The notes under the pieces: generated by a model | The model's input: the letters and a program-made list of their open reading frames with translations, nothing else | Database searches by the model: none | Told to the model about the DNA's origin: nothing | Made by a program: the position numbers and the translations under genes | Assembly: GCA_002471345.1 (NCBI GenBank) | Contig: DKPS01000231.1 | Location: 1-7,294 of the forward strand | Direction: 5' to 3' | Source: Saprospiraceae bacterium UBA7328 | Lineage (GTDB): Bacteria; Bacteroidota; Bacteroidia; Chitinophagales; Saprospiraceae | DNA: 7,294 nt | Shown here: piece by piece, positions 5,915 to 7,294 of the stretch | Layout: each line of letters opens with the position of its first letter | Position numbering within the stretch: the first letter of the stretch is position 1

Positions 5915-7087
5915 TTAGACTTGAGAAATTAGATGTGTGTAAAATGAGCATGCATCAACAATCTGATCTATTGGGCAACTTTCATTTGTCATATGTGCCA
6001 TTTTATAATCTCCAGGTCCAAACCCAATAGTAGGAATACCAAGACTGACTGGAGTTACAGCATTCGTGCTAAAACTCCAAAAATCGAATTTAGATGGTGT
6101 GACTCCAAAATTCTTTTTATAAGCTCTGACACAAGCTTTAGTCAGATCATGGTCCTTTTCAATCTTCCAAGCAGGATGGAAAGGATCATATTTAATATCC
6201 AGACCAGTCCAGCTTTTTCTGTGAAGAGTGCCAATTTCCCAAGTAGCATTTTTGCCTTTTACTAGTTGTTCCATTTCATACTTTATATTCTCTTCTGTTT
6301 CACCTGGTACCATCCTTCTGTCCAGATAGATTTCACATTCAGAAGGTACTGCATTTAATGATGCACTTACACTTGATATTCGGGATAAGACCAAAGTGCC
6401 TTTCATTCCCTCTTTGGTCTGGATGTTTTTATTAATCTGCTCTGTTCTTTGGATGATTTCAGCCATTTCATAGATGGCATTAACGCCTTTTTCAGGTTCT
6501 GCGCCATGTGCAGAAACTCCTTTTGTTGTAATTTTTATCTGGGCCTTTCCATTATGCCCTAAAGTGATAACATTGTTTGAAGGTTCGCATATCACCATAT
6601 AGTCAGGGCTGAGGTCAAATTCCTTTAAGAGATGCTTCAAATTTTCACCATCACAGTCTTCTTCATTTACAGTGCATGAAACATATACAGTCTTATCCTC
6701 ATTTAGTCCATTTTGAGAAGCCAATGCACCTGCATATACAGAAGCCGCCACTGACGACTTCATATCTACAGATCCCCTTCCATGCATTCGGCCTTTTGAT
6801 ATTTGGCCACTAAAGGGTGGAATATCCCATTTCTCTTCATTATTCACTTCTACGGTGTCCACATGAGAATCAAACATGATTACCTTATCACCACTTCCTA
6901 TTCTTCCCAGTATATTTCCCATGGCATCAATTTTCACTTCATCGTACTCAAGAGATTTCATTTTTTGCTCTACTAGTTTTATAACCTCTTCTTCTTGACT
7001 AGAATAGCTTTTTATCCGCACCAGACTTTGGGCAAATTGAATGACATCGTTTTCAATTTTTTTCGTAAGTAGATTGATTGTGTTCAT
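5915..7087 (-). CDS. M20 family metallohydrolase, YgeY-like (ArgE/DapE relatives)
   Basis: A 390-residue protein, about the family length, without signal peptide, so cytoplasmic. Metal and catalytic residues are all visible: H75-x-D77 in FDSHVDTVE, bridging D108 in GRGSVDMK, E142-E143 in VNEEDCDGEN, E168 in ICEPSN, and H365 in MAHMTNE. H194 in VSAHGAEPEKG belongs to the dimerisation domain. RKSWTGL (290-296), HPAWKIEKDHDLTKA (304-318), WSFSTNAV and GIPTIGFGPG match blocks I recall from E. coli YgeY better than DapE or ArgE. YgeY is linked to selenium-dependent purine/hydantoin-type metabolism by its gene neighbourhood, but no such genes are seen here. The likely reaction is hydrolysis of an amide or peptide bond in a small acylated amino acid or dipeptide; substrate not deducible. 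ATG 7087 is the first good start. GGAG lies 15 bases upstream, too far for an ideal SD. Confidence 0.88.
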   Translation of the reverse strand: MNTINLLTKKIENDVIQFAQSLVRIKSYSSQEEEVIKLVEQKMKSLEYDEVKIDAMGNILGRIGSGDKVIMFDSHVDTVEVNNEEKWDIPPFSGQISKGRMHGRGSVDMKSSVAASVYAGALASQNGLNEDKTVYVSCTVNEEDCDGENLKHLLKEFDLSPDYMVICEPSNNVITLGHNGKAQIKITTKGVSAHGAEPEKGVNAIYEMAEIIQRTEQINKNIQTKEGMKGTLVLSRISSVSASLNAVPSECEIYLDRRMVPGETEENIKYEMEQLVKGKNATWEIGTLHRKSWTGLDIKYDPFHPAWKIEKDHDLTKACVRAYKKNFGVTPSKFDFWSFSTNAVTPVSLGIPTIGFGPGDYKMAHMTNESCPIDQIVDACSFYTHLISQV

Positions 7088-7271
7088 CTATATAGTTTCG
7101 TTCTCCATTTTTTATTTGACACTTTTTTAGTCAACAAAACCACCAAATCTAAAGGGTGTTGGAGTTAATAATAAGGACTTTACCTTCGACTTCCTATTGT
7201 GAAAATCTACATCCATCTTTCATTCTATAACTAGACAATAGCCACAAATAGGTTAATCATTAATAAATTCT
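7088..7271 (-). promoter_or_regulatory. Leader and probable promoter region of the YgeY-like gene
   Basis: About 180 bases without a gene. On the minus strand, TTGACT (7134-7129) resembles a -35 box, and a TTTG word overlaps it just upstream, about 20 bases before TAAAAAAT; neither has a clean partner box. TTGAC (7116-7120) and GTCAA (7130-7134) form a 5-base inverted repeat spaced by nine bases, overlapping the same spot, so a regulator site is possible. All of this is weak. Confidence 0.25.
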
Positions 7272-7294
7272 CCTCTATCCTCTATCCTCTATCC
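7272..7294. repeat. Heptanucleotide tandem repeat running off the right edge
   Basis: CCTCTAT occurs three times in perfect tandem (7272-7278, 7279-7285, 7286-7292) and the last two bases start a fourth copy. It lies about 185 bases upstream of the YgeY-like start. The true copy number is not visible. Confidence 0.85.

Noticed and set aside
7272..7294. CRISPR array
   Set aside because: The units are 7 bases and adjacent with no spacers; this is a simple tandem repeat.

Overview
The window looks like an AT-rich chromosomal segment from a Bacteroidota, probably a marine Cytophagales or Flavobacteriia relative. This is inferred from the membrane proteins of the DUF6090 type, the mostly SD-less AT-rich leaders and the protein families present, not from any marker gene. 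No rRNA, tRNA, CRISPR array, transposase or phage gene was seen.

Layout from left to right. Positions 1-1141 (minus) hold the N-terminal 380 residues of a membrane-anchored M20 metallopeptidase of the carboxypeptidase S/PM20D1 type, which runs off the left edge and has no ATG, GTG or TTG start. After a 255-base spacer, 1397-2104 (plus) encodes a HEAT-like DNA alkylation repair protein. It is the only plus-strand gene, and it ends at a small hairpin facing the next gene. Positions 2172-3947 (minus) hold one alpha/beta hydrolase gene of the tripeptidyl/prolyl aminopeptidase type. An in-frame TAG at 3228-3230 cuts it in two, separating the nucleophile serine from the catalytic Asp and His.

A minus-strand gene train follows, read from 7087 down to about 4091: a YgeY-like M20 hydrolase (7087-5915), a DUF6090 membrane protein (5831-5061), a 64-residue coiled-coil protein ending in a DxDxDG loop (5007-4813), and a second DUF6090 protein (4792-4187). 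The second DUF6090 frame also carries an in-frame stop, a TGA after residue 201. The same frame continues for 31 more codons with plausible C-terminal helix sequence and stops at 4091. The gaps are 83, 53 and 20 bases, so the last three genes at least could be one transcript. The two DUF6090 proteins share a gap-free N-terminal module that flanks the small protein gene on both sides.

The most notable points are the DUF6090 / coiled-coil / DUF6090 cassette of unknown function, a 13-base tandem duplication carrying a strong Shine-Dalgarno sequence between the last two genes, two in-frame nonsense codons plus one gene without a standard start within 4 kb, and a 7-base tandem repeat that runs off the right edge. 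The sequence does not prove a new system. The cassette is the best candidate for one.
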